Source: Microbulbifer thermotolerans (GTDB lineage: Bacteria > Pseudomonadota > Gammaproteobacteria > Pseudomonadales > Cellvibrionaceae). From it: a stretch of 64,000 nucleotides of DNA. The notes under the pieces were generated by a model. The model searched no databases. It was not told the DNA's origin and was given only the letters and a program-made list of their open reading frames with translations. The stretch covers positions 62,001 to 126,000 of the forward strand of contig NZ_FOKT01000005.1 in the NCBI RefSeq assembly GCF_900112305.1. Reading direction: 5' to 3'. The translations under genes were made by a program, and so were the position numbers. Shown piece after piece: positions 37,900 through 46,570 of this stretch; the stretch's first letter is position 1, and the number at the start of each line of letters is the position of its first letter.

Positions 37900-37909
37900 C
37901 CTCCTCCCC
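37900..37909 (-). promoter_or_regulatory. MalT-box-like site upstream of GH13
   Basis: The minus strand reads GGGGAGGAGG, an exact fit to the enterobacterial MalT box GGGGA(T/G)GAGG. It lies 38 bp before the GH13 start, in a G-rich stretch that could also match by chance. Confidence 0.4.
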
Positions 37910-38124
37910 GGGCAGGGGGGAGGGGAGAGGATTGGCCGGGTTGCTAATTAGTGGATTCAGGACTCTCCCGTATGAAATGGTGTGACCCAAAAGCATCAAA
38001 TGGTCTCACAAGTTGGGATTGGTTAGGGCTGATATTTTGCATCATTGCGCCTGGTGCAAGCGGAAAGGGAGGGCAGGCAGGAGGTGCTCTTTGAGATGTA
38101 GTTTGCAGGTGAGTCGAGACATTT

Positions 38125-38142
38125 GTCACAGTTAATTGTGAC
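38125..38142. promoter_or_regulatory. Palindrome upstream of the unknown two-gene operon
   Basis: GTCACA and TGTGAC form 6-bp arms around a 6-bp spacer, 106 bp upstream of the ATG at 38248. Arm order is the inverse of a CRP site, so a different regulator would be needed. Function is not established. Confidence 0.3.
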
Positions 38143-38247
38143 TGGTACGTCTGCACTTTCAATAGTTCGGACGGGGGCTTGAAGGGCTTTGGAAGGTCTC
38201 ATTATGATCCTCGCCCGCACATGGAGTGACAAACAACAGGGAGTAAA

Positions 38248-39414
38248 ATGAGCACTACACAGAACCTTCCTCTGATCGCCGGACAGCGTGCCGGCAAACC
38301 CATCCGCTGCATTACAAAACTCGAACCGGTTTTCCAGCGCCTGCAACAGGCAGCCCGCCGCAACCACTATTGGGCTACCATCGCCGTTAAGGAGCTCAAT
38401 GCACTGACCACTGGCGTACTGGGCAAGAACAATGTCTACGTGCGCCCTAGCAAGTCGCGTACCAAGAACAGCAACGAACTGTATTACGTCTTTCTGCCGG
38501 GCCTTAAGGCCACAGTGGTGCGGTGGCCGGATGATCAGTTCTGTATTACTGAGCTGAACTTGGATGACAATTATTTTCGGGCGACGGAGTGGAGTGATGA
38601 TGCCACTCGAATGGGGCTGTACCGAGCCTCATTAAGGCGGGATAAGCGAAGCTGGGGTGTAGAGCATGTGCCAGATTCTAGGATATTAAAACAACAGGGC
38701 CGGCTAGTGGCGGTAGCGGACTCGGGGTATGAGCGCGCTGACGATGCGGCTCGGTACACTATTCCTGGTGCTTTGGAGTTCTTAGGTAAGAATACTGCTG
38801 GGATACGTGAATCGGGCTGCGATCTACATTTCACACCTGGGCAGAAGCGGTTAGGAGGATTGCTTCGCTACAATCCATTGGAAGTAAATACTAGCCGCGC
38901 ATCTGCGGTGCAGTTGGCGGCGACAATGGAAGGCGCAAGAGATATCAAGAATGTCAGTTGGGTGGCGGATTTTGGCGGATCTGCTGTACTAACTCAGGCC
39001 ATGCAGATATTGGTGAATAAGGGGGTAAAGCTGAAGGGGCATACTGCCTATCTACACCGGCCGCGCACATCGCCTGCTAAAGCTTTGCGCTTGGCGCATA
39101 AACTGGAATTGACGTTAAATGAGAGCTTTGCTAACACAGGGCTCAGTCTTCGTGGTGCTCTCAGTCAGTTTTCTGTATCAGGGGCACGTCTCAATAATGA
39201 ACGTGATCTCTATAACCGTGGATATCATGCTCGAGCTTGGTTTAAAGGCACGGTTGCAATGTCTACCCCAGTAGGTGTTGTGGCCACTGTGATGGGGGGA
39301 GCACAGGCAATGGCGGTGGTAGGGAGTATTGCCACTGCGATTGGTGGTGTTGGAGTTGCTTATAGTATTGGCCAGAGTTTGGCGGAGGACTTGCGCCGCC
39401 GATTCAAATTGTAA
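38248..39414 (+). CDS. Unknown protein with C-terminal Gly/Ala-rich hydrophobic segment
   Basis: I do not recognise this 388-residue family. GGGAG precedes the ATG. The first 340 residues are soluble and mixed, with basic patches (RPSKSRTKNSNELYY, HRPRTSPAKALRLAHK). The C-terminus is a long Gly/Ala/Val segment (about 350-380: TPVGVVATVMGGAQAMAVVG and AIGGVGVAYSIG) followed by EDLRRRFKL. This resembles a membrane-inserting hairpin. Base composition drops after the first 250 bp, unlike neighbours, suggesting transfer. The next gene starts 12 bp downstream, so this is an operon. Possible readings are a toxin-like effector or a membrane-tethered defence component; neither is shown. Confidence 0.75.
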   Translation: MSTTQNLPLIAGQRAGKPIRCITKLEPVFQRLQQAARRNHYWATIAVKELNALTTGVLGKNNVYVRPSKSRTKNSNELYYVFLPGLKATVVRWPDDQFCITELNLDDNYFRATEWSDDATRMGLYRASLRRDKRSWGVEHVPDSRILKQQGRLVAVADSGYERADDAARYTIPGALEFLGKNTAGIRESGCDLHFTPGQKRLGGLLRYNPLEVNTSRASAVQLAATMEGARDIKNVSWVADFGGSAVLTQAMQILVNKGVKLKGHTAYLHRPRTSPAKALRLAHKLELTLNESFANTGLSLRGALSQFSVSGARLNNERDLYNRGYHARAWFKGTVAMSTPVGVVATVMGGAQAMAVVGSIATAIGGVGVAYSIGQSLAEDLRRRFKL

Positions 39415-39426
39415 TTGGGGGCACAT

Positions 39427-40323
39427 ATGCGAAACTGGATTAAATATCCTCCACTAGAATGGCGTAAACGCCAGGCTTATTGTGTGCCCCAAGGACCGAG
39501 TTTCTCTTCAGCTCGCTGGGCTATGATGCACCTCGCTGAAAGTCGTTTGCGTGTTAAGGTTCCGCGGCATAGTCCGCGCCGTTCTACGGTTGAGCAGGTG
39601 CGAATTCTACCTGGGCGAGATGTGCTTAGTTCCCCTCAGTTAGGACACTTTCCTGATAATGTTATGGCCAATGAACATTGGGGTAGTATCGTATTGCTGG
39701 CAAGAAGGTGGGCATTTTATGGACCTTGGATGACAGGATGTAAAGGGGAGCTTAGTCTGAGCATTGCCGTAGTTGGTCGCTTAGATGAGTACTCCTTACC
39801 TCAAGTTTCCCTCTTCAACCCCAAAGCGTTTGAAATGATTCTAGTGTACTATTTGAACGACTTTTATGGCCACAAGAACTGGGGAGGCGAATCTTCTCAT
39901 ATACCTCGTTATAGCGGGCCGATAGGCTGGCAGTGCCACAATCACCTTCCAGTACCCAGTGCTAGTTTTAAAATCAGCCGCAGTGCCGATCCTACGAACT
40001 TGGTACGACCTGAGTATTTTTTTGTATTTCCTATCACAGAAAAGCACTTTGTCGAAGTTTGCTTTGAGCAAGATATTTACAGCTTTGATAAAAATAATAA
40101 ACCTACCTTCGATACCTCTCCTATCCAGGAACTGCAAGACAATATCTTTAACAGTATCAGCCTGGAATTGGGCCCGGAGACACAGGCGGCTTACGACAAA
40201 GTAAAGGCGGAAGTGGGAGATATGCGTTTAAGTGAGGAATTTGCACCGCTGAAGTGGCCCACGAATGTGTATCCGCCGGAGCCAGTCAGTGAGATGCAGC
40301 AGCGGTTGCGGGCTGGGAGTTAA
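39427..40323 (+). CDS. Unknown soluble protein, second gene of the orphan operon
   Basis: The ATG at 39427 (MRNWIKYPPLEWRKRQAYCV) has GGGGG upstream; a TTG 12 bp earlier is less likely. The 298-residue protein lacks a signal peptide or membrane segment and I do not recognise its family. Notable parts are a Trp/His-rich middle (NDFYGHKNWGGESSH, SGPIGWQCHNHLPVP) and a hydrophilic C-terminus with WPTNVYPPEPVSEM. AT-rich codon use matches the preceding gene. The 12-bp spacing suggests both act together, for example as effector and partner, but there is no direct evidence. A degenerate repeat starts at its stop codon. Confidence 0.75.
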   Translation: MRNWIKYPPLEWRKRQAYCVPQGPSFSSARWAMMHLAESRLRVKVPRHSPRRSTVEQVRILPGRDVLSSPQLGHFPDNVMANEHWGSIVLLARRWAFYGPWMTGCKGELSLSIAVVGRLDEYSLPQVSLFNPKAFEMILVYYLNDFYGHKNWGGESSHIPRYSGPIGWQCHNHLPVPSASFKISRSADPTNLVRPEYFFVFPITEKHFVEVCFEQDIYSFDKNNKPTFDTSPIQELQDNIFNSISLELGPETQAAYDKVKAEVGDMRLSEEFAPLKWPTNVYPPEPVSEMQQRLRAGS

Positions 40324-40525
40324 AAGGTTCTCTGATTAATACGCCTTATCTCGGTAAAATTTCCAGGGCCAAAGATAAGGCGTTCAGCTGCAGGTATGAA
40401 TATTTCAAAATCATCGGATAAATGGCGGTAGCCGGTGGGGCTACCGGGACTTCGCGCACTTTTGGAATGCCCTGCCCATCCCGCTACTTGAGTACCCCGA
40501 AACTGGCTAGAGGCTGAAAATTCTA
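40322..40525 (+). repeat. Highly degenerate MITE-like repeat (copy 7)
   Basis: The left end reads AGGTTCTCTGATTAATACGC, close to the repeat terminus, and GAATGCCC...CCCATCC...CTTGAG further on resembles the right stem and arm. The right terminal repeat is not recognisable. It lies between the orphan operon and the convergent NERD-helicase gene. Confidence 0.4.
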
Positions 40526-40548
40526 TTGTGGAACGGTTCATGTTCCGA

Positions 40549-42450
40549 CTACCCGCCAATCCGCTCTACAAACCAATTCTCTCCACTCCCTGTTAACAAC
40601 AACTGCTTCCGAGCCCGTGTCATCCCCACATATAGCAGCTTTACTTCACTCTCCAGGTTTTCCTCGTCATCCTTCAATCCTCCCAACCCGGCCAGAACCA
40701 CGGTATCGAACTCCAATCCCTTGCTGCTTTGCCGGGTAAGCAGTGCGATACGATCCGCATTAGCGTCATACGCTTTCTTGCTGGCACTGTCTTTCAACCA
40801 AGCGTGCGGGATCGCCACCGCTTTCAACGCCCTTTGTAAGGTTTCGGCCTGCCGGGTGTAGCCGTAAATCACCGCGATGTTATTGAGCGGTTGGCCGTTC
40901 TGGTGCCATTTGCGGATACAGCGGGCAATGTAATGGGCTTCGTCATTAAAGCTGTCAAACTTGCGGAATTCGGGCGCTGGGCCACTGGTGCCGGCTACTT
41001 CCGGGGCAATGAGGGGAATGTGGTCGTCGTCGGCGTCCTGCGCTTGCAAAAAGTCTTTGGCGAAATCGTAGGCGTAACTGAGGATTTCGCGGGTATTGCG
41101 GTAGTTGAGTTTTAAAATCGTGGTGCGGCCACGGGCCTGAATCCCGGCGCTGGACAGGGGGAACTTGAGGCTGCGTTTCTTATAGATGGATTGGGCATCG
41201 TCGTAGAGTAGCAGCAGGGAGTTGGTGTTCGGGTCAATCATCTGCACGATAAGGGCAAGCCAGTCCTGTTCGAAGTCGTGACCTTCATCGATCATCACTG
41301 CGCTGTACTGGGCGCGGGGGATCTGGCCTTTGTCCACGGCGTGTATCACGGTGTCCACCTGCCGTTCCCAGTATTGTCGGCCGGGCGTGGCGGGGAGGAG
41401 GTCCACGTTGTAGGTTTTCAGTTGGCGGCCGCACCATTCATGGAAGTGATGCACCTGCACTTTTTCCTCGATGCCCTTTTCGACAATAAAGCTGCGCAGC
41501 CGAGCGGCCAAGGTGATATTGAAGCACAGCACCAGGATCGGCTTGGTGACGGCCTGGGCCAGATGCTGACAGCGGTAGCAGAGAATCAGCGTCTTACCGG
41601 ACCCGGCCACCCCGTGAATAACTCGGTGACCATCGCCCATGCTGCGAGCCAGTTGTTCCTGCTGTAGGTCCATGACGCGGACGATATCGGGAATGCTGTT
41701 GTAATCTGCTTTGTTCTTGGCCGCGCTCTTGTCATCCGCACTCGGTCCCGGCCCGTTTTCAGCATCCGCGTTCTCATCGCTATCGCCGTCATCAAACAGG
41801 CCTTTCTGCGGTGTGTTGATGCGGATTTCCGGGAACAGGTTCCAGCGGATGCGATCGATCTGTGGCAGGCTTAGTTTGTCCCCAAAGGCGTAGTCGAACA
41901 TGCCCCACAGCCGCTCCTGAAACACCTCCGGGTCGGCGGTGGCAGTCATTTCATCCTTGCAGATCAGCCGGTGTGGCGGCAGCACCAGCTCCTGATCCTC
42001 CTCACTGATGGCTTCGTTCCACTGCTTGCGGGTAATGTTGGGAAACACCACCCCGTAGCCCCACGGGAAACAGAGCTTGCCTTTGTACTGTGAGGAGGTT
42101 TCTTGTAAGTGCTTATCGCGCTGCAGTTTGTTGATGGCGGTGAGAGCGTACTGGCGGGCCTGCTGCAGGGGATTGCTGACGGTCTTGAGACCATCCGGGG
42201 TGTGTATTTCCACATCACGTGGAGTGATTTGTTTGAGGGTATCCAGCTTCCAGTCCTTCACCTCCAGAAACAGCAGTCCGCGGCCAGGATGGAGAATGAT
42301 GTAATCGGGATAACGCCGGTTCCGTCCCACTGGGGTGTCGTACCAGACGATGTAGTCGTCCTCCAGTAGGCTTTCTAACCGCTGCCCCAGGCGGCGCTCA
42401 CCCGGCGTCATGCCGCGAAGGGTGCTGAGGTTTGGGATAATAGTGGCCAT
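40549..42450 (-). CDS. NERD nuclease-UvrD-like helicase fusion
   Basis: The 633-residue protein has an N-terminal NERD nuclease domain with Asp49 (YPDYIIL) and Glu63/Lys65 (FLEVKDW), a PD-(D/E)XK arrangement. An acidic linker (about 219-250) follows, then a superfamily 1 helicase: Walker A GVAGSGKT (280-287), motif II DEGHDF (388-393), YDDAQSIYKK, LNYRNTREI, QSSKGLEFDTVVLAG and LLYVGMTRARKQL. Such fusions may process damaged or foreign DNA, and similar nuclease-helicase single proteins act in phage defence. It is convergent with the orphan operon and flanked by repeats. The domain call is firm; a defence role is inference. Confidence 0.9.
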   Translation of the reverse strand: MATIIPNLSTLRGMTPGERRLGQRLESLLEDDYIVWYDTPVGRNRRYPDYIILHPGRGLLFLEVKDWKLDTLKQITPRDVEIHTPDGLKTVSNPLQQARQYALTAINKLQRDKHLQETSSQYKGKLCFPWGYGVVFPNITRKQWNEAISEEDQELVLPPHRLICKDEMTATADPEVFQERLWGMFDYAFGDKLSLPQIDRIRWNLFPEIRINTPQKGLFDDGDSDENADAENGPGPSADDKSAAKNKADYNSIPDIVRVMDLQQEQLARSMGDGHRVIHGVAGSGKTLILCYRCQHLAQAVTKPILVLCFNITLAARLRSFIVEKGIEEKVQVHHFHEWCGRQLKTYNVDLLPATPGRQYWERQVDTVIHAVDKGQIPRAQYSAVMIDEGHDFEQDWLALIVQMIDPNTNSLLLLYDDAQSIYKKRSLKFPLSSAGIQARGRTTILKLNYRNTREILSYAYDFAKDFLQAQDADDDHIPLIAPEVAGTSGPAPEFRKFDSFNDEAHYIARCIRKWHQNGQPLNNIAVIYGYTRQAETLQRALKAVAIPHAWLKDSASKKAYDANADRIALLTRQSSKGLEFDTVVLAGLGGLKDDEENLESEVKLLYVGMTRARKQLLLTGSGENWFVERIGG

Positions 42451-42610
42451 GGTGGATCATCCTCTTAATCTCACAAGCCAGAACTGGAAAACCCCCGATA
42501 TTCCAGATTTCCAACAGCGTTATACTACCGCAATAATCCTTAATAAAGGACATCCATAAAATAGAAGGTGTAGAGCCAGCTTTGCTGTATAAATATTGGC
42601 GCAATCACAG

Positions 42611-42645
42611 AGCAATAAGTGTGCGAAGCACGTATTAGTATTGCT
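42611..42645. repeat. Stem-loop of unknown role
   Basis: AGCAATA (42611-42617) pairs with TATTGCT (42639-42645) and an inner GTGC-GAA-GCAC hairpin (42621-42631) lies inside. No T-run follows. It could be a regulatory or recombination structure; no family was recognised. Confidence 0.4.
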
Positions 42646-42718
42646 GGGGCGTTGCCAAGCATTTGACTTGATGAGAGTAACTGGCGGTTGAGTGCGCTAT
42701 AGTAACGGAAATTGTTTA

Positions 42719-42933
42719 AAAAACCTCTGATTAATTCACGTGAACACTATGGTAGGTTCCGGGGCGCTCAGGCAATAGGCTGGCCATTTCGAAAACGCAC
42801 GAGTACTTCCCTGTAGCTCCGACGGATACATCCCTGTATCCGACGGTTTCGAAATGGCCAGCCTATCACCTGAGTTTCTCATCTGGCTCCAAAGAGTTTT
42901 AACCATCAGGAAGTGAATTAATCAGAGGTTCTT
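42719..42933 (+). mobile_element. MITE-like element, best-preserved full copy (copy 8, 215 bp)
   Basis: The ends read AAAAACCTCTGATTAATTCA and, inverted on the right, AAGAACCTCTGATTAATTCA, with TA on both sides (42717-42718 and 42934-42935). The central arms ATAGGCTGGCCATTTCGAAA and TTTCGAAATGGCCAGCCTAT are perfect 20-bp inverted repeats, enclosing a smaller CGGATACA/TGTATCCG hairpin. No transposase is encoded. Confidence 0.9.
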
Positions 42934-43018
42934 TAACTATCAAAAGGAGCGACAAATAACTGTTTTTTAAATCAAAAAAATCGTTGGATCTTCAGTAAAA
43001 AATATGAGGAAGTAGGTG

Positions 43019-43276
43019 ATGAATCCGTGGATAGTTATCATTGGGGTGGTAGTTAGTTGGAACTATATTGATCTCAAGTCAGATTCAGAATTTAACAGCA
43101 TTTTTTGCCCTATTATTTTCGCCGTATTCGTAATTGTCGGTCTTGTGAAGTTGATTAGGTCTAGTTTATCCGATAGTCATCGGGGTAGTGGCTCTAGTGG
43201 TGGTTCTAGTTCTAGCGGCGGCTTCTTTGATGGTGGTGACTGTGGTGGGGGCGGTGACTGTGGTGGGGGTGATTGA
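43019..43276 (+). CDS. Small membrane protein with Gly/Ser/Cys-rich tail
   Basis: The ATG at 43019 has GAGGAAG 6 bp upstream. The 85-residue product has two hydrophobic segments (WIVIIGVVVSWNYI; IFCPIIFAVFVIVGLVKLI), then a low-complexity tail SGGSSSSGGFF and DGGDCGGGGDCGGGD. Such tails occur in small membrane proteins and next to TPM domains, but I cannot assign a function. It is bracketed by MITE-like copies. Confidence 0.6.
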   Translation: MNPWIVIIGVVVSWNYIDLKSDSEFNSIFCPIIFAVFVIVGLVKLIRSSLSDSHRGSGSSGGSSSSGGFFDGGDCGGGGDCGGGD

Positions 43277-43316
43277 TGAACTCCAGCATTATTTAACAGG
43301 CTGCTTGAATTTGTTA

Positions 43317-43420
43317 AGGAATCTCTGATTCATTCGGGTGGGCGCTGTAATTGATCCCGAGGTGTTCAGGGGGTCTGGAAGTATCTTCACCTTCAGGAAG
43401 CGAATTAATCAGAGGCACAT
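43317..43420 (+). mobile_element. Short MITE-like derivative (copy 9, 104 bp)
   Basis: Left end AGGAATCTCTGATTCATTCG, right end GGAAGCGAATTAATCAGAGG, and TA on both sides (43315-43316, 43421-43422). The central stem-loop is deleted and the two arms are fused. It is similar to the short copy at 58419-58519. Confidence 0.8.
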
Positions 43421-43441
43421 TAAGGGCGGAAAAGTGACGCC

Positions 43442-43549
43442 TCCGTCGGAGCTACAGGGAAGTACTCGTGCGGTTTCGAAATATCCGTCCTATTGCCTGA
43501 GCGCCCCAAAACCTACCATAGTATTCACGCGGATTAATCAGAGGTTCCT
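43442..43549 (-). repeat. MITE-like repeat, apex and left arm (copy 10)
   Basis: Reverse copy beginning in the apex (TCCGTCGGAGCTACAGGGAA), through one stem arm (TTTCGAAATATCCGTCCTAT) to the left terminus (GGATTAATCAGAGGTTCC) and TA at 43550-43551. It starts 22 bp after copy 9, so the 306-bp gap before malT is almost wholly repeat. Confidence 0.8.
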
Positions 43550-43582
43550 TAAAGGTAAATACAGTCTTGTGAGGCAGTGTCC

Positions 43583-46312
43583 TCAAGGCTTGTCCTGCAC
43601 CGAACGCAGCATTTGCTCCGCTAACGCAATAGCTTCCTGGCGGTCTTTTACGTCCAGCTTTTGGTAGAGGCTGCGAATGTGGGTTTTGATGGTGCTGGGC
43701 GCCACTTTGAAGTGACGGGCGATGCGCTCGTTTGAGAGGCCCGAGTGAATGGCGTTTAGCACTTGCCATTCCCGCGGGGTTAACGGTGAGTGACGCAGGA
43801 AGTCCGGCACTGCATCGCTCTGCAGAATTTCTTTGATAATGGTTTCGTCCAGCTCGATGCGGATGCCGCCGTCGAGCTCCGGTTGCTGCTGGGCCAGTTT
43901 AATCAGTTCGCGGGCCCGATCGGCTTCCGCTTGGCTCAGCTCACCTTTTTCGTCTTCTGACTCCAGGGCCGCTTTTAAGATAACGATCAGCGGTTTGCCA
44001 ATTTGCAGGAAGCTGGCACAGAAGCCGCGATCGACAGCAATGGCGAGCGCCTCGCGGATGGCTTTGACTGAGCCGTCGCGCTGCTCGCGCAGCCATAGCA
44101 GATGCGCTTCCAGCACCAGGTTGCGGAGGCAGTCGGTGACCAGTCCGCAGTCTTGCGCTACCTGTTGCAGGCGGGCGAGCAACCGCCCGGCATCGGACCA
44201 GCGGTGCAGTTCGATCATTGCGCGCACGTGGTTGCGCCCGTGGCATTGTTCGAAGTGGTTGCTGGGTCTGTCCACTACCGGCTCGGCCTGTTCCAGCCAG
44301 GCTCCAATGGCTTCTTGGTTGTTCAGGGCGCGCCAGGCGCGCATGCGCGCGGCGTCGGCGTTGGCCACCCAGTCGCGGTGGTAGCGCTCGCCGGTCATCA
44401 GGCGGTCAATGCGCGCCAGCCATTCCAGGGATTCTTCTTTTTCGCCGCGGGCTTGGGCCACTTTCAGCAGCAGGGTGTATTCCGGCAGCAGCCAGCGTTC
44501 GCCCACTTTGCGGTTGATGCGCATGCCGAGGCGGGCACAGGCGGCTGCGGCATCCAGGTCGCCCCGCTCCCATTCCAGGTGGCCGCGCAGGCGGCAGATA
44601 AATTCGGAGATGGGTTGGCCGCTGAGGTGGTGTTCCTGTATCAGCAGCTGGGCGCGCTCTTGCAGGGCTGTGGCTTTCTTTAGCAGGCCCTGGGCGATGG
44701 CGATCTCGGTCTGCTGGCAGATTGCCCAGGCGGCGCTGGGGTAGTCTTGTTCAGCCAAGGCCAGAGTTTCCACCTCGCGCATATGGGCGTCGGCTTTTTC
44801 CAGCTGTCCAAGACAGAAGTTGGTCTCCCCTGTAACCAGGAGGGCGGCGATGCGTTCGCCGGCCTGATTGTCGCGCAGGAGCTGCAAGGCTTCCTCCGCG
44901 TACTCCTTGGCCTGTAGTGTCCGGCCCCGGGCCACAGCAGCCTGGGCGCGAGCGGCGGCGAAGGCGCCCTCGTACTCGTGCCATTGGCCCGGGTCTTCAC
45001 GCTGCAGCCAGCTCTCCGCGGCGGCGAGGAGTTTTTCGCAGCGGTTGTGTTCGAAGTTGTCCCGAGCCATACGCGCGGCCAGTAGGGTGAAGCGGGGGTT
45101 TTGTTGCAGCTCGTCTGCGCCGAGCCAGTCGAGGCAGTTTTTCACCACCCGGGCCTGCCCCTCGCGTAGCAGCTGTTCCCCGTGGGCTTCCAGCAGTTGC
45201 CGCAGGCGCGTCGGGTCTTCTGCCGCCAGCGCATGGTGCAGTGCTTCCTGCGGTTGCTCCAGCTGCTGCCAGGTATCGCAGGCGGTGCGGTGCAACGCCT
45301 GTAGGCGCGAGGGATCGGTGAGTTGGCGCTGAAGAAAGCGGGCGAATACGGGGTGGTAGCGGAACCACCGGCGGCTTGAGTCCTGAGCCTGCAGGAACAG
45401 GCCGCGCCGTGCTACCTGTTCCAGCAGCTGTTGGCCGCCTTCGAGCCCGCTCAGTTGTTCCGCCAGCCGGGCGTTGACGCGGTTCAGTATTGAGGTGCAG
45501 GCGAGCAGTTCGCGCAGTTGCGGTTCCAGCCGCTCTAGCACCTCTTCGGCCAGATAATCGAGGATGTGACTGTGGCCGCGCTCCAGCTCGCTTAGGTAGC
45601 GGTCCACTTCGTCGCGGTCGCGCACGGATAGGGCGAACAACTGTACCGCCGGTGGCCAGCCCTCGCTCAATTGATGCAACTGTTCGGCGCGGTCGCTGTC
45701 GAGGGGAAAAGGCAGGCGCTGCTCGAGCAGTTGGCTTATTTCCTCGGTGGTCAGTGCCAAATCGTTGCTGCTCAGTTCCAGCAGTCGGCCAGCTACCCGC
45801 AGTGAGGCCAGTCCCAGCGGCGGCTGACTGCGGCTGGTGAGCACCACGCCGATGCCGGCGGGGGCGTGGCGCAGTAGGAAGCGAGTGGTGTTGTGCACCA
45901 CTTCGTTGTCGATCTGATGGTAGTCATCCAGCACAATGCGCAGTTCGCTGGGGAGGCCGCGCAGCTCCGCCAGCAGTTGGCTGATAACCAGCGATGGATC
46001 GGGGTTTCGTTGCGCCGCGAGCAGCTTGTGGGTTTCGGGCACGCCATTGCCAGTGGCGCGGTGTACGCTCTCCACCAGATAGCGGCAGAACTGGGCTGGT
46101 TGGTTGTCGCTCGTATCCAGGGAGTACCAGGCCACCGGGTTGTCCTGTCCCGCGGCCCAGGAAGAGACCAGAGTGGTTTTTCCATATCCCGCCGGCGCGG
46201 TCACCAGCAACAGCTGGTCGCTGTGGCTGCCGTTCAGCAACGACAGTAGGCGCGGGCGCGCCAATGTGTGTTCCGGGCAGTCCGGCAGGCTGTATTTGGA
46301 GGTCAGTAGCAT
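43583..46312 (-). CDS. malT: MalT/LAL-type LuxR family transcriptional activator
   Basis: The 909-residue protein has the STAND/MalT layout: N-terminal ATPase with Walker A APAGYGKTT (39-47) and Walker B-like LRIVLDDYH, a long helical tetratricopeptide-like repeat region (about 350-800), and a C-terminal LuxR helix-turn-helix (LTPREWQVLNAIHSGLSNER ... KVAPSTIKTHIRSLYQKL). MalT is activated by maltotriose and ATP and switches on maltodextrin genes. A MalT-box-like sequence before the GH13 alpha-glucosidase in this window fits that role. No maltose transporter is visible. Other LAL regulators share this architecture. Confidence 0.87.
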   Translation of the reverse strand: MLLTSKYSLPDCPEHTLARPRLLSLLNGSHSDQLLLVTAPAGYGKTTLVSSWAAGQDNPVAWYSLDTSDNQPAQFCRYLVESVHRATGNGVPETHKLLAAQRNPDPSLVISQLLAELRGLPSELRIVLDDYHQIDNEVVHNTTRFLLRHAPAGIGVVLTSRSQPPLGLASLRVAGRLLELSSNDLALTTEEISQLLEQRLPFPLDSDRAEQLHQLSEGWPPAVQLFALSVRDRDEVDRYLSELERGHSHILDYLAEEVLERLEPQLRELLACTSILNRVNARLAEQLSGLEGGQQLLEQVARRGLFLQAQDSSRRWFRYHPVFARFLQRQLTDPSRLQALHRTACDTWQQLEQPQEALHHALAAEDPTRLRQLLEAHGEQLLREGQARVVKNCLDWLGADELQQNPRFTLLAARMARDNFEHNRCEKLLAAAESWLQREDPGQWHEYEGAFAAARAQAAVARGRTLQAKEYAEEALQLLRDNQAGERIAALLVTGETNFCLGQLEKADAHMREVETLALAEQDYPSAAWAICQQTEIAIAQGLLKKATALQERAQLLIQEHHLSGQPISEFICRLRGHLEWERGDLDAAAACARLGMRINRKVGERWLLPEYTLLLKVAQARGEKEESLEWLARIDRLMTGERYHRDWVANADAARMRAWRALNNQEAIGAWLEQAEPVVDRPSNHFEQCHGRNHVRAMIELHRWSDAGRLLARLQQVAQDCGLVTDCLRNLVLEAHLLWLREQRDGSVKAIREALAIAVDRGFCASFLQIGKPLIVILKAALESEDEKGELSQAEADRARELIKLAQQQPELDGGIRIELDETIIKEILQSDAVPDFLRHSPLTPREWQVLNAIHSGLSNERIARHFKVAPSTIKTHIRSLYQKLDVKDRQEAIALAEQMLRSVQDKP

Positions 46313-46570
46313 CGCTGCGGCGGGTTATCTTTTGGTTGTTTTTTGTGCAAGCAGGGCAGTGCACGTCTCAGGTGATGCAATGACAGGGTCGTTACACCCC
46401 CTTCTCAACGCATAGGCTACTGCCTTCTTCATAAATTTTCGACTGCAAAGCACTTTTTCAACCGCTCGGTAAATGTTAGTTTCGACGGATTCAGCGGTGC
46501 CCATTCACAAAAATGAGCGGCGCGTGAGGCGATTCTTACGCAACGCCGAAAAAATAATCAGGGGCTGAAT

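Larger units (their letters stand above)
42451..43018. other. Intergenic region with a hairpin and a full repeat copy
   Basis: This 568-bp gap holds the promoter side of the NERD-helicase gene, a perfect-armed hairpin at 42611-42645 and the full MITE-like copy at 42719-42933. Frames within it are not credible genes. Confidence 0.6.

Noticed and set aside
38125-38142. GTCACA/TGTGAC as a CRP site
   Set aside because: The arms are in reverse order relative to the CRP consensus TGTGA-N6-TCACA; kept only as an unassigned palindrome.
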